Shown piece by piece: positions 14,288 to 23,320 of a stretch of DNA of 27,742 nucleotides; the stretch's first letter is position 1; every line of letters begins with the position of its first letter. The DNA comes from DATLCI01 sp046714215 (GTDB lineage: Bacteria > Acidobacteriota > Terriglobia > Terriglobales > Acidobacteriaceae): positions 1 through 27,742 of the forward strand of contig JBKKBM010000299.1 in the NCBI GenBank assembly GCA_046714215.1, read 5' to 3'. The notes below the pieces were generated by a model. That model did not search any database. It was given only the letters and a program-made list of their open reading frames with translations, and was not told the DNA's origin. A program made the position numbers and the translations under genes.

Positions 14288-15646
14288 ATGAATTCTCCCG
14301 GTGTAGGACCATCCGGCACCGGCGCCGATGGCGGCATCTTCGCGCTCCCTGTTTCCATCTTCCGGAGGGTTTGGCGCGACGCGTCTTGGAGTCTCGGCGG
14401 CAACCTGCTTACCGTCTTGAGCGGCCTGGCCACACTCAAGATCATCGGCTGGCTCGTCCCTGCGGCTGAATATGGCGCCGCTAGCCTCGTCCTTGGCCTC
14501 TGCGCTTTGCTTAACCAGTTCATCGCGGGGCCGTTGTTGACGGAACGCCTGCGCCTCTACTTCGATCATCTCAGACTGGGTGACACTCGGCCGCTCGCCC
14601 GCGTGATCCAAGGGTTGCTACTCCGGGTCTCGACCCTGATGGCGGCTATTTATCTCGCCATCGCCGCCGTGCTTTATTACCGCGGACAAGTTACGTATCT
14701 GCAACTTTTACTTCCCGTACTCATCATGATCTTTATACAGCCACAACTGCTGGCTGCCTTTGGCCAACTGGAAGCACACCGCAACTACCGCGGTCTCTCC
14801 ATCGTGCAACCTCTGCTGAGCGTCTTGCAGGTCCCGCTGTTGCTGGGCTTGTTGTGGCTGGCCGTGCGCGGGTCGGTTTCCATCGTCCTGGCGCAAGCGC
14901 TCGCAGCGTTACTGGTGTTTTGCGCGCTGGCCTGGCGGTGGCGGGCAAGCATCAGTTCCGTTCCATCCGGCCCCGAAAGCACGCTGGCCCTATCTTCCAT
15001 CAGCAATTTCGGCTGGTCGTTGTATTTGTTCAACCTCGCTAGTTGGATGATGGCCACTTCGGACCGCTATCTCATCGATCACTTTGCGAGTCGCACTGAT
15101 GTCGGCATCTATGTCATCAACTATGCGTTCTGGGCCGTGCCTTTCACCGTTCTCAACGGATGGATCCATAGCTTCAGCCGTCCCCGGCTCTATGTGCGCG
15201 CCGCCGACCAGGCCTGGGACCGGGTATTGCGCGTGGTACTGGGAACTCTCGCCGCGGGAGTGGGCTTCGCCGTCGCGGGTACGGTGCTCGTCTACTTTGT
15301 GGGCAAGCCGCTGGCGCTCCTCGTATTAGGCGAAAAATATTGGCACAGCCCGGCGCTTATGATGTTGCTGGCCTCCGCGCACATCTTCTTCCTCATCGGG
15401 CACACGTCCGCCGCCTACTTCCTCGCCGTAAAGAACTCTCATTGGGTCTGGATATCGTCGCTCCTAGCCGCGGTCTTCAATGTGGCGGCGAACATCGTGT
15501 TGTTGCCGCGATGGGGCATCGTCGGCGCGGCGTTCACCACCCTCTGCGCCTACGCGCTGTGGTCGGTGCTGATGTTGGGAGGAATACTGGTGTTGTCGCG
15601 ACGCCTGGCCGCGCAAACGAAGGCGGTTTCGCCTGCTACCGCTTGA
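14288..15646 (+). CDS. Lipopolysaccharide/oligosaccharide flippase-like membrane protein (MATE/MOP superfamily)
   Basis: This 452-residue protein has about 12 hydrophobic segments spaced as in Wzx-type flippases, with an N-terminal SLGGNLLTVLSGLATLKIIG and a central SNFGWSLYLFNLASWMMATSDRYLI region broken by the usual Asp-Arg in helix 7 (MATSDRYLID). It would move lipid-linked sugar units to the periplasmic face, feeding the Wzy-like polymerase encoded at 6740-8113. It is the third gene of the plus-strand polysaccharide arm, 68 bases after the epimerase. Its 3' end overlaps the convergent YVTN lipoprotein gene by 11 bases. Confidence 0.85.
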   Translation: MNSPGVGPSGTGADGGIFALPVSIFRRVWRDASWSLGGNLLTVLSGLATLKIIGWLVPAAEYGAASLVLGLCALLNQFIAGPLLTERLRLYFDHLRLGDTRPLARVIQGLLLRVSTLMAAIYLAIAAVLYYRGQVTYLQLLLPVLIMIFIQPQLLAAFGQLEAHRNYRGLSIVQPLLSVLQVPLLLGLLWLAVRGSVSIVLAQALAALLVFCALAWRWRASISSVPSGPESTLALSSISNFGWSLYLFNLASWMMATSDRYLIDHFASRTDVGIYVINYAFWAVPFTVLNGWIHSFSRPRLYVRAADQAWDRVLRVVLGTLAAGVGFAVAGTVLVYFVGKPLALLVLGEKYWHSPALMMLLASAHIFFLIGHTSAAYFLAVKNSHWVWISSLLAAVFNVAANIVLLPRWGIVGAAFTTLCAYALWSVLMLGGILVLSRRLAAQTKAVSPATA

Positions 15647-16787
15647 CTGCGAACGCCTTGATCACCATGGCGTTGGGCTGTTTGCCTACCGGGATCAGCG
15701 TGAACAGCGCCCGTACCGCCGTCCGCACCACCGCTACATCTCCGGAAGACGTGTCCGCTACGAACAGGAAGCTCTGGTTCGGCGACAAGGCCAGTGACTC
15801 CGGCCGATTGCCCACGTGGATGGACGCCAGCAGCCTGCCGATGGTGATGTCATATACGCCGATCGTGTTCGAATTGAAATTGCTGATGTAGAGCGTGGCG
15901 TTGTCTTCCGCCACCAACCCGCGCACGGGATTCGCGCCGATCAGATAACTCCCCCCCACTTCGTTGGCGTAAGTCGCTACTTCGGAGAAAGTCCCCGCAT
16001 CGAAGTTGCTGACGAAGATCTCTCCGCCATCCGGTTTCAGCGCCAGATGCACCGGGGTTTGGCCCACGCGCAGCAGCACCAGCAGACGGTCATCGTCCTG
16101 CTTCCACTCCGGTTTTTTTAACTGCACCGCCGCCACCTGCGAACCGCCGCTGCAAGCCACAAACACTTTGCTGGAATCGGGCAAGATCGCAATATCAGAT
16201 GGCGCTTCGCATACCGCGATCTTCGCGCGCAGCTTGAAGGTGGACGCGTCAATCACCGCAATCGCATTTTCGCCCCGCAGGGAGGCGACCACGGTCTTGC
16301 CGTCGGGCGAGACCATCGCCATCCCCGGTGCCTGCCCCACGGGGATCGACGAGATCGCCTTGTGCTGCTGCAAATCCAGCACCGTCACGTTGTTCGAACC
16401 GGCGTTGGCTACGTAGCCACGCGTTCCATCCGCGGACACGCTGATGAAATATGGCGCCCGATGCACCCCGATGGTGTGCGTGACCTCATTCTTCTCCGCG
16501 TCGATCACGCTCACGTTGTTCGACTCGCTGTTCACCACATACACTTCATTCTTCTTCGGATTGATGGCCACGCCGGACGGATTCCGTCCCACCGCGATGG
16601 TCTTCAGCACCTTGAAATTGCGCGCGTCAATCACCGTGACGTCATTACTGCCCCCGTTGGTGACGTAGAGGTTCTCGTGGTAGGCGTACTTCTGCTCGTC
16701 CAGCGTCTGCTGCGCGCAGCCCGCCTGCAGCAGCAGAAGTGCTAGGAACACGAGGACAAGAAAAAAGATGGAGCGCAGTTGTTTCAA
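15636..16787 (-). CDS. YVTN-type beta-propeller lipoprotein
   Basis: The 383-residue protein begins with a hydrophobic signal ending in a lipobox LLQAGC (Cys24), so it is probably a lipoprotein. The rest is a series of about 40-residue units with the pattern YVTN/NNVSVID...V...I.VG..P..: NLYVTNGGSNDVTVIDA, EVYVVNSESNNVSVIDA, GYVANAGSNNVTVLD and so on, forming a beta-propeller. Such proteins are common in Acidobacteriota and other environmental bacteria; their ligands are mostly unknown. The start codon is a TTG at 16787. It is convergent with the flippase and may not belong to the polysaccharide locus. Confidence 0.85.
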   Translation of the reverse strand: MKQLRSIFFLVLVFLALLLLQAGCAQQTLDEQKYAYHENLYVTNGGSNDVTVIDARNFKVLKTIAVGRNPSGVAINPKKNEVYVVNSESNNVSVIDAEKNEVTHTIGVHRAPYFISVSADGTRGYVANAGSNNVTVLDLQQHKAISSIPVGQAPGMAMVSPDGKTVVASLRGENAIAVIDASTFKLRAKIAVCEAPSDIAILPDSSKVFVACSGGSQVAAVQLKKPEWKQDDDRLLVLLRVGQTPVHLALKPDGGEIFVSNFDAGTFSEVATYANEVGGSYLIGANPVRGLVAEDNATLYISNFNSNTIGVYDITIGRLLASIHVGNRPESLALSPNQSFLFVADTSSGDVAVVRTAVRALFTLIPVGKQPNAMVIKAFAVKR

Positions 16788-16851
16788 CGGTGGTCTTTCA
16801 GAAACTATCTTCAGTAAACATTCGGCAGGACGTGCGCCATTCTAAATGAAA

Positions 16852-16877
16852 CGGCCCAGCGTCAATGCGCCGGGCCG
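16852..16877 (-). terminator. Probable rho-independent terminator of aroF
   Basis: CGGCCC (16852-16857) pairs with GGGCCG (16872-16877), with an inner GCG/CGC pairing and a 6-base loop. On the minus strand the hairpin is followed by TTTCATTT. It lies about 20 bases past the aroF stop. Confidence 0.6.
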
Positions 16878-16897
16878 ATTTGCGGATTCACTTTCCG

Positions 16898-17965
16898 CTA
16901 GCGTACGCTCGCCGTTTCTTCGAGCTTTACTGGCTGCGCCACGCTGCGGGCGAGCACCGCTGCGATCTGCCGCACGTCGCCCATCAATGCGTCGAACTGG
17001 TCGGGAAAGATGGATTGCATGCCGTCAGACAACGCCTTATCGGGGCTGCCATGCACCTCCACCATCAATCCATGGGCGCCCACCGCCACTGCGGCCCGCG
17101 CCAGCGGTGCCACTAGGTTGCGCTTGCCGGTGCCATGACTCGGGTCCACCAGGATGGGCAAATGGCTCAAGCGCTGCACGGCGGGTACGATGCTCAGATC
17201 CAGAGTGTTGCGGGTGTGGTCGGCAAAAGTCCGCACGCCCCGCTCACACAGGATGACGTTGTAGTTGCCCTCGCTCATGATGAATTCCGCCGCCATCAAC
17301 AGCTCTTCCAGCGTGGCGGACATGCCGCGCTTCAGCAGCACCGGCTTGGCCGACCGTCCGGCCCGCTTCAGCAGCGAGAAGTTCTGCATGTTGCGCGCGC
17401 CTATCTGGATGATGTCCGCATACTTCTCCACCAGTTCCAGCGATTCGTGATCGATTGCCTCCGTCACGATGCGCAAGCCGAAAAATTCGCGCACTTCCGC
17501 CAGGATCTTCAGCCCGTCTTCGCCCATGCCCTGAAATGTGTAAGGTGAAGTGCGCGGCTTGTAGGCGCCGCCGCGGAAGAAGCGCGCGCCCGCTTGTTGT
17601 ACCCGCTCCGCGATGGCGAACGCCTGCTCACGTGACTCGATCGCACAGGGCCCCGCCAAGACGGCGACTTCCGTCCCCCCGATCACCGCCTCCGTGTTCG
17701 CGAGCTTGGGAAAGCGGACGATGGTGTCTTCGGCTTTGAAGTCACGGCCCACCAGCTTGTACGGCTTGCTTACGCGGATGACCTCACTTACGCCCGCCAT
17801 TTCTTCTAGCGCGCCCGCGTCCACCGTGCCCTGGTTGCCGGTGACGCCAATGGCCACGCGCTGCGCTCCGGGAACGGCGTGTGCCCGATACCCCAGCGAC
17901 TCGATCTTCTTGCACACGGCCTCCACCTGCTGTTCGCTGGCGTGGGCCTGCATCACCACTAACAT
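16898..17965 (-). CDS. aroF: 3-deoxy-7-phosphoheptulonate synthase (DAHP synthase, type I-beta)
   Basis: This 355-residue enzyme joins phosphoenolpyruvate and erythrose 4-phosphate, the first step of the shikimate pathway. It has an N-terminal ferredoxin-like regulatory domain (about 1-70, ending SKPYKLVGRDF) typical of the type I-beta group, then the barrel with GPCAIES (105-111), GGAYKPRTSPYTFQG (132-146), IGARNMQNF, a CERGVRTF segment and the DPSHGTGKR metal/substrate loop. Full length, no defects. It stands alone on the minus strand, bounded by the YVTN gene and the ridA-like gene, with a probable terminator after it. Confidence 0.95.
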   Translation of the reverse strand: MLVVMQAHASEQQVEAVCKKIESLGYRAHAVPGAQRVAIGVTGNQGTVDAGALEEMAGVSEVIRVSKPYKLVGRDFKAEDTIVRFPKLANTEAVIGGTEVAVLAGPCAIESREQAFAIAERVQQAGARFFRGGAYKPRTSPYTFQGMGEDGLKILAEVREFFGLRIVTEAIDHESLELVEKYADIIQIGARNMQNFSLLKRAGRSAKPVLLKRGMSATLEELLMAAEFIMSEGNYNVILCERGVRTFADHTRNTLDLSIVPAVQRLSHLPILVDPSHGTGKRNLVAPLARAAVAVGAHGLMVEVHGSPDKALSDGMQSIFPDQFDALMGDVRQIAAVLARSVAQPVKLEETASVR

Positions 17966-18024
17966 TCGTATAACCTCGGAAATACCAGTGTATCGCGGCC
18001 TTTAGCGGGCGGCAATTTCGCCGC

Positions 18025-18510
18025 TCACTTCTTCTTGACCGCGATGCCCTGGATCTCAAAGCGGGCGTCAAACAATAACTTCCCGCTGCCGATGAATGCC
18101 CGCGCCGGATAGCGCCCGTCTTGGAACAGCCCGCGATAGACATTGTTCCAGGCGGCGAAGTGTGAGACATCAGAGCAGAAGACCTGCACGTACACCAAGT
18201 CTTCCAGTCCCATGCCCGCGGCTTTCAACGTCGCTTCAAACTTCTGCATCACCAGCCGCGCTTCAGCCTCTGCGGTGTCCGGGACCTTGTTGTTCTTGTC
18301 CATGCCGATGTGGCCGGAGAGGTAAAGCGTCTCGCCCACCAGCACGGCATCGCTGAACGGCGGCTTCTGCCTCTCGCTGGGGAGATTGATGAACTTCTTA
18401 CCCTGATCATGTTTACCCTGACTCTGCTTCGTTTGGTTCTGCGCTTCTGCGCTGGTCATAATCAGTAACGCTCCTATGCAAAAAGATCGAAGTGCTGGTT
18501 GGATTGTCAT
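18025..18510 (-). CDS. RidA-family protein with predicted signal peptide
   Basis: From the ATG at 18510 (GGGAGG 5 bases before it) this is a 161-residue protein. The first 24 residues (MTIQPALRSFCIGALLIM, then TSAEAQ) look like a cleavable signal peptide; an upstream in-frame ATG at 18552 lacks such a ribosome site. The remainder is a RidA/YjgF domain: LYLSGHIGMD, AEAEARLVMQKFEATLKAAG, VYVQVFCSD and the C-terminal PARAFIGSGKL...EIQGIAVKK, whose Arg corresponds to the substrate-binding Arg of RidA deaminases. RidA hydrolyses reactive imines in the cytoplasm; an exported copy would act elsewhere, and its substrate is unknown. Confidence 0.85.
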   Translation of the reverse strand: MTIQPALRSFCIGALLIMTSAEAQNQTKQSQGKHDQGKKFINLPSERQKPPFSDAVLVGETLYLSGHIGMDKNNKVPDTAEAEARLVMQKFEATLKAAGMGLEDLVYVQVFCSDVSHFAAWNNVYRGLFQDGRYPARAFIGSGKLLFDARFEIQGIAVKKK

Positions 18511-18522
18511 CGTGCCTCCCTG

Positions 18523-18549
18523 ATGCAAAGATTCAACATGCAAAGATTC
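18523..18549. repeat. Two copies of a 12-bp direct repeat before the RidA-like gene
   Basis: ATGCAAAGATTC occurs at 18523-18534 and again at 18538-18549, in the gap between the RidA-like and nfo starts. Its function is unknown; it could be a small local duplication or a regulator site. Confidence 0.5.
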
Positions 18550-18622
18550 CAAATACTAAAGATTCGGCCTTTGTATCACGTCGCGGAGCCGCTCGCAGCA
18601 ACTGATAAAATCACGGTACCCC

Positions 18623-19603
18623 ATGCCGCGCACCGCTTCCAAAGGCCCCTCCGCCAAAAAAGTGACCGCTCCTCCTCCTGCCGACCAAGAGCTGGCGGGC
18701 AAGTACGACGTCCTCAAACTGCCTCCGTCCGCTACTCCGCCGAAACTCACACGCCTGAAGATCGGGCTCCATACCTCCACCAGCGGAGGCGTGGAGACGG
18801 CCGCCGAACGCGCTTACCGCCTCGGCTGCAACGCCTTCCAGATATTTTCGTCGAGCCCGCGCATGTGGGTGCCGTTCCCGATCTCACGCCCGCAGGCGGA
18901 GGCGATGCATCTCCTCCGCGCGCAACACCAACTGGCGCCGCTGGTCATTCACACCAGCTATCTCGTGAATCTGTGCAGCGCCACGCCGGAGTTCCTGCGC
19001 AAGTCCATCACTGCCTTTCGCGGTGAAGTGGAACGCGGACTTGCCCTGGGCGCGGAGTATCTCGTCCTCCATCCCGGCTCGTTTCGCGGCAAGACCCGCG
19101 AAGAAGGCCTCATCTGCGCCGCCGACTCCATAGCCGCATCGGTCGAAGGCCTCGACCTCGAAGCCGGCAAGCTGAAGATCCTCATCGAGAACACCGCGGG
19201 CGCGGAGTTCTCCCTCGGTGGCTCGTTCGATCAGGTCGCAGAATTGCTCGACCGCCTACGCCGCGCCGTGCCCGTGGGCGCATGCATCGATACCTGCCAC
19301 ACCCATGTCTCGGGATATGACATCGTCACGGCGGAGGGTTTCGCCGCCACCATGAAGAAACTCGATGCCACCGTCGGCCTCAAGAACGTCCTCGTCTGGC
19401 ATTGCAACGACGCCAAGTCCGCGTTCGGCTCCAAGCTCGACCGCCATCAGCACATCGGGCAGGGCACCATTGGCATAGAGCCCTTCCGCCGCCTGCTCAA
19501 CGACGCCCGCACCCAACACGCGTCCTTCATCGCGGAAACTCCTATTGACGTGCCCGGCGATGACCAGCGCAACGTCGAGACCCTCAAAAACCTAGTAGAT
19601 TAG
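18623..19603 (+). CDS. nfo: Deoxyribonuclease IV / endonuclease IV (AP endonuclease)
   Basis: The 326-residue protein contains the full endonuclease IV barrel from about residue 46: IGLHTSTSGG (47-56, with metal ligand His50), FQIFSSSPRMW, VIHTSYLVNL, LVLHPGS, ILIENTAGA, CIDTCHTHVSGYD, WHCNDAKSAFGSKLDRHQHIGQG and FIAETP. It cuts DNA 5' to abasic sites in base excision repair using a zinc cluster. The family is usually near 280 residues; this one has an extra roughly 45-residue Lys/Pro/Ala-rich N-terminus that may be disordered, or the true start may lie further in. The ATG at 18623 is the first in frame. Confidence 0.94.
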   Translation: MPRTASKGPSAKKVTAPPPADQELAGKYDVLKLPPSATPPKLTRLKIGLHTSTSGGVETAAERAYRLGCNAFQIFSSSPRMWVPFPISRPQAEAMHLLRAQHQLAPLVIHTSYLVNLCSATPEFLRKSITAFRGEVERGLALGAEYLVLHPGSFRGKTREEGLICAADSIAASVEGLDLEAGKLKILIENTAGAEFSLGGSFDQVAELLDRLRRAVPVGACIDTCHTHVSGYDIVTAEGFAATMKKLDATVGLKNVLVWHCNDAKSAFGSKLDRHQHIGQGTIGIEPFRRLLNDARTQHASFIAETPIDVPGDDQRNVETLKNLVD

Positions 19604-19650
19604 ATAAGATAGAAGCTTGTCCCGGCGGCGATCGCAAATGACTGGTCTGA

Positions 19651-22299
19651 ATGACTAAAGACATCTCCAAAACGATCCTCAACCTGGCGGAAACCCTCAA
19701 GGGCGAGAAACCAGCCGGCGAGAAGGTACGCGAAAAGCCGACAGACGGCGGTGCCCATCCACACACCCGGCCCGAGGACGATCATCGTTACAATCCCGCC
19801 CTCATCGAGCAGAAGTGGGCGGCAGCATGGAATGACGATCCCGCGCTGTACGCCGCCGAACCGCCTACCTCTTCGAAGAAAAAGTATTACGTGCTGGAGA
19901 TGTTGCCGTATCCCTCCGGCGCTCTGCACATGGGACACGTGCGCAACTACGCCATTGGCGACGCGCTTGCGCGCCATATGTGGATGCGCGGGTACAACGT
20001 GCTCCATCCCATGGGCTGGGACGCCTTCGGATTGCCCGCTGAGAACGCCGCCCTGAAGAACAACACGCCCCCGCGCCAGTGGACCCTGCAGAACATCGCC
20101 AGCATGAAGGCGCAGATGAAGCGGCTTGGCTTTTCCTACGACTGGTCCACAGAAGTCACCACTTGCTTGCCGGATTACTACAAGTGGAACCAGTGGTTCT
20201 TCTTGAAGATGCACGAGCGTGGCCTCGCCTATCGCAAGCAGAGCAAGGTGAATTGGTGTCCGGAGTGCGCCACCGTGCTCGCCAATGAGCAAGTGGTGAA
20301 CGGCTGTTGCTGGCGCCATGAAGATACGCAGGTGGAGCAGAAAGAACTCGAACAGTGGTTCCTGCGCACCACCGATTACGCTCCCGAACTGCTCAACGAC
20401 ATCGAGAAGCTCAGCGGCTGGCCGGAAAAAGTCCGCACCATGCAGCGCAACTGGATCGGGCGCAGCCAGGGCGCGACCGTCGACTTCCAGTTGGAGACGC
20501 CCCTGCCCAGCGGCGCCAAGATCTCCATCTTTACCACGCGCATCGACACCATCTTCGGCGCGACTTCCGTGCAGCTCGCGCCGGAGCATCCACTGGTCGC
20601 CGAGTTGTACGACCACGATCCGCATCTGCGTGCGGACGTTCGCGATCTTATCGACGAGCAGAAGAAGGCGCGCGAGGCCGGTGACCTGGGCGCCATTGAG
20701 AAGAAGGGCGTGTTCACCGGCGCCTATGCCCTCAACCCCTTCAATGGCGAGAAGGTCCCCATCTGGGTGGCCAACTACATTCTTTTGGATTACGGCACTG
20801 GCGCCATCATGTCTGTGCCCGCGCACGACGAACGCGATTACGAATTTGCGAAGAAGTACGAGCTTGAGATCCGGATTGTCGTTCTCCCGCGCCGCAGTGA
20901 AGAGCCCGCGGCTGAGGGTGAGGCGGAGGTCCCGGTGCTTCCCTTCACTTCAGAAGAAAGTCTGCTCATCAATTCCGGCGAGTTCAACGGACTTGCTAAC
21001 CGCGAAGCCATGACCAAGATGGCCGCCTACGCGGAAGAGAAAGGCTTTGGCAAAGCGGCCACCACGTATCGCCTGAAAGATTGGGGCATCTCCCGCCAGC
21101 GTTATTGGGGCACACCCATCCCGTTCCTGTATTGCGATAAGTGCGGTCTGGTGCCGGAGAAGGAAGAAAATCTCCCCGTGTTGCTGCCGGAGACCATAGA
21201 GATAACGCAGCAGGGCGGCTCTCCGCTGAGCAAAGTGCCGGAGTTCGTCAACGCGACTTGCTCGCGTTGCGGCGGTCCCGCGCGCCGCGAGACCGATACC
21301 ATGGATACCTTCGTCGATTCGTCCTGGTACTTCTATCGCTACACCAACGCCCAGCTTGCGACGGCGCCGCTCGACCCCAAGACCGTAGCGTACTGGTACC
21401 CCATCGACCAATACATCGGCGGCGTGGAACATGCCATCCTGCATCTGATCTATTCGCGCTTTTGGACGAAGGTGATGCGCGATATGGGATTGATTGCTAA
21501 TTCCGAGCCCGTCGACCGCCTCTTTACCCAGGGCATGGTCATCAAAGACGGCGCCAAGATGTCGAAGAACAAAGGCAACGTGGTTTCCCCGGACGACATG
21601 GTGGCCCGCTACGGCGCTGACTCCACGCGCATGTATTCGCTGTTCGCCGCGCCGCCGGACCGTGATCTCGATTGGCAGGAGCAGGGCGTGGAAGGCGTGC
21701 ACCGCTTCCTGAACCGCGTTTGGCGCTTTGTTACGAAAAATGCGCAGCCCACGCACCCAGACTGGAGTGCCGCCGTGCCGGCTGCGCTCGCGTCTGAAGC
21801 CCGCGACATCCAGCGCAAGCTGCATCAGACCATCGCTAAGATCACGCAGGATTTCGACGGGCGCTGGCATTTCAATACCTCGATCGCCGCCGTGATGGAG
21901 TTGGTCAACGACCTCTACGCCGCGGAGACGGTGATTGCGGCGAACCGCATCCCCATGCCGCTATTGGCTGACGTCCAGCGCAAGCTCGTATTGCTGCTCG
22001 GACCCTTTGCGCCATATCTTGCCGCGGAGTTGTGGTCACAGTTGGGCGAGACGGGCATCCTCTTCAAACAGCCGTGGCCGCAGTTCGACCCAGCGCTCGC
22101 GAAAGAGGGCGAAGTCGAGATCGCCGTGCAAGTGAATGGCAAATTGCGCGGACGCATCTCCGTGCCGGCTGACAGCACGGAAGAATTCGTCCGGGAGCGC
22201 GCCTTGGCCGATGAAAAAGTGCAAACTGCCATCGCCGGCAAGGAAGTAGTCAAAGTCATCGTTGTCCTGGGCAAGCTCGTCAGTATTGTGGCGAAGTAA
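19651..22299 (+). CDS. leuS: Leucyl-tRNA synthetase
   Basis: The 882-residue class I synthetase attaches leucine to tRNA-Leu. It has PYPSGALHMGHVRNYAIGDA with the HIGH-type HMGH at 93-96, an inserted CP1 editing domain (TRIDTIFGATSVQLAPEHPL, and DYGTGAIMSVPAHDERDYEF), and the KMSKS-type KMSKN at 636-640, then the anticodon-binding and C-terminal domains ending near VNGKLRGRISVP. The conserved body begins around residue 47 (RYNPALIEQKW); the preceding 45 residues are a nonconserved extension, so a later start is possible but no better start codon is evident. It is followed after 3 bases by a membrane protein gene. Confidence 0.96.
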   Translation: MTKDISKTILNLAETLKGEKPAGEKVREKPTDGGAHPHTRPEDDHRYNPALIEQKWAAAWNDDPALYAAEPPTSSKKKYYVLEMLPYPSGALHMGHVRNYAIGDALARHMWMRGYNVLHPMGWDAFGLPAENAALKNNTPPRQWTLQNIASMKAQMKRLGFSYDWSTEVTTCLPDYYKWNQWFFLKMHERGLAYRKQSKVNWCPECATVLANEQVVNGCCWRHEDTQVEQKELEQWFLRTTDYAPELLNDIEKLSGWPEKVRTMQRNWIGRSQGATVDFQLETPLPSGAKISIFTTRIDTIFGATSVQLAPEHPLVAELYDHDPHLRADVRDLIDEQKKAREAGDLGAIEKKGVFTGAYALNPFNGEKVPIWVANYILLDYGTGAIMSVPAHDERDYEFAKKYELEIRIVVLPRRSEEPAAEGEAEVPVLPFTSEESLLINSGEFNGLANREAMTKMAAYAEEKGFGKAATTYRLKDWGISRQRYWGTPIPFLYCDKCGLVPEKEENLPVLLPETIEITQQGGSPLSKVPEFVNATCSRCGGPARRETDTMDTFVDSSWYFYRYTNAQLATAPLDPKTVAYWYPIDQYIGGVEHAILHLIYSRFWTKVMRDMGLIANSEPVDRLFTQGMVIKDGAKMSKNKGNVVSPDDMVARYGADSTRMYSLFAAPPDRDLDWQEQGVEGVHRFLNRVWRFVTKNAQPTHPDWSAAVPAALASEARDIQRKLHQTIAKITQDFDGRWHFNTSIAAVMELVNDLYAAETVIAANRIPMPLLADVQRKLVLLLGPFAPYLAAELWSQLGETGILFKQPWPQFDPALAKEGEVEIAVQVNGKLRGRISVPADSTEEFVRERALADEKVQTAIAGKEVVKVIVVLGKLVSIVAK

Positions 22300-22302
22300 A
22301 GC

Positions 22303-23259
22303 ATGTCTAAATCCCACGCAGTCCGCGAAGGTTTTGCCGCCATCTTCCGCGATCCGCTCGTCTATCTCGCGGAGTTGGCCTGGCGCTGGACTTACACCAT
22401 CGCGGCCGCACTGCTCGTCCTCTACGGCGTGTTGTTGTTCTTGAATTCGCTGCCGGTGAGTGATCGCGATCTCTTCGGACTCTCCGGCATCGTTCCCGGT
22501 CTCTACGGCGCGGCGCTTGCCAACATTTTTAAGGGGAGCGGACCCAAGATGGTGCGCCTGGCGCTCATGCTTTCGTTCGGGATCGGTTTGCTGTGGTTTT
22601 TAGCCGCGTCCATGGGACGCACGGCCACTCTGACCGCCCTGCTACGCAAGCCGGCCCGCCTGCGCCCCATCTTTCGCCTCCATTTCCTTCGGCTGCTGGT
22701 GGGCACGGCCGCATGGATCGCCTATATTGGCGCTTTCGCCGTCGCCGCCTCCGCCGCCCGCTTCGAGAACGGACAGGGCTACCACCCCGGCAAGTTTTAT
22801 CTCGTGTTCTTGCTGCTATCCCTAGTCATCTCGAGCGCCTGGTCGTCGGCGAGTTGGTATTTATCGCTCGGGCCGATACTCTCCGTCCGCAATGCCACTG
22901 GCACGCTCGATTCACTGTACGACGCGGCCGCGCTCGTCCGGCGCCAGCCACGCCAATTCAGTTGGGTTGGCATTTTCTTTGGCGTGCTTCGCGCCGTCGT
23001 GTGGTTTGCCGCATTCTTTATTTTTCTCACCGCGATGACGGCCGCCGCTGGGGCCCCGCCGGGAGTCTCCACCGCAGTACTGATCCTTTTTCTTGCCGCC
23101 TACTCGGGAGTCTCTAACTTCCTCTACCTTGCGCGCATGGGTTCGTACTTGCGCATCCTCGAGTGGGACGAAACGGAGCAACTCAGCCCGCCGGTTCCGG
23201 TCGTGCCGCCGCGGCCCGCGCGTCCGCTGCTGGATCCGCCCGTGGTACCGGCGATGTAA
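22303..23259 (+). CDS. Multi-pass membrane protein of unknown function
   Basis: I do not recognise this 318-residue protein. It has about six hydrophobic segments, for example ALLVLYGVLLFLNSLPV, FGIGLLWFLAASMG, GTAAWIAYIGAFAVAASAA, FYLVFLLLSLVISSAWSSA, FFIFLTAMTAAAG and AVLILFLAAYSGVSNFLYLA. It ends with a Pro-rich tail (PPVPVVPPRPARPLLDPP). The ATG is 3 bases after the leuS stop, so it is probably co-transcribed with leuS. No catalytic motif is visible. Confidence 0.75.
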   Translation: MSKSHAVREGFAAIFRDPLVYLAELAWRWTYTIAAALLVLYGVLLFLNSLPVSDRDLFGLSGIVPGLYGAALANIFKGSGPKMVRLALMLSFGIGLLWFLAASMGRTATLTALLRKPARLRPIFRLHFLRLLVGTAAWIAYIGAFAVAASAARFENGQGYHPGKFYLVFLLLSLVISSAWSSASWYLSLGPILSVRNATGTLDSLYDAAALVRRQPRQFSWVGIFFGVLRAVVWFAAFFIFLTAMTAAAGAPPGVSTAVLILFLAAYSGVSNFLYLARMGSYLRILEWDETEQLSPPVPVVPPRPARPLLDPPVVPAM

Positions 23260-23320
23260 GGCGTCCGGCGACGTAAGCGATTCACATTGCCCCGGCTGAA
23301 GATTTCTGACAAACTAATCC

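Noticed and set aside
19600..20826. 408-residue open frame on the minus strand opposite leuS
   Set aside because: It lies wholly within leuS and nfo-side sequence, with His/Gly/Val-rich low-complexity composition typical of antisense frames in GC-rich DNA; leuS motifs are unambiguous on the other strand.
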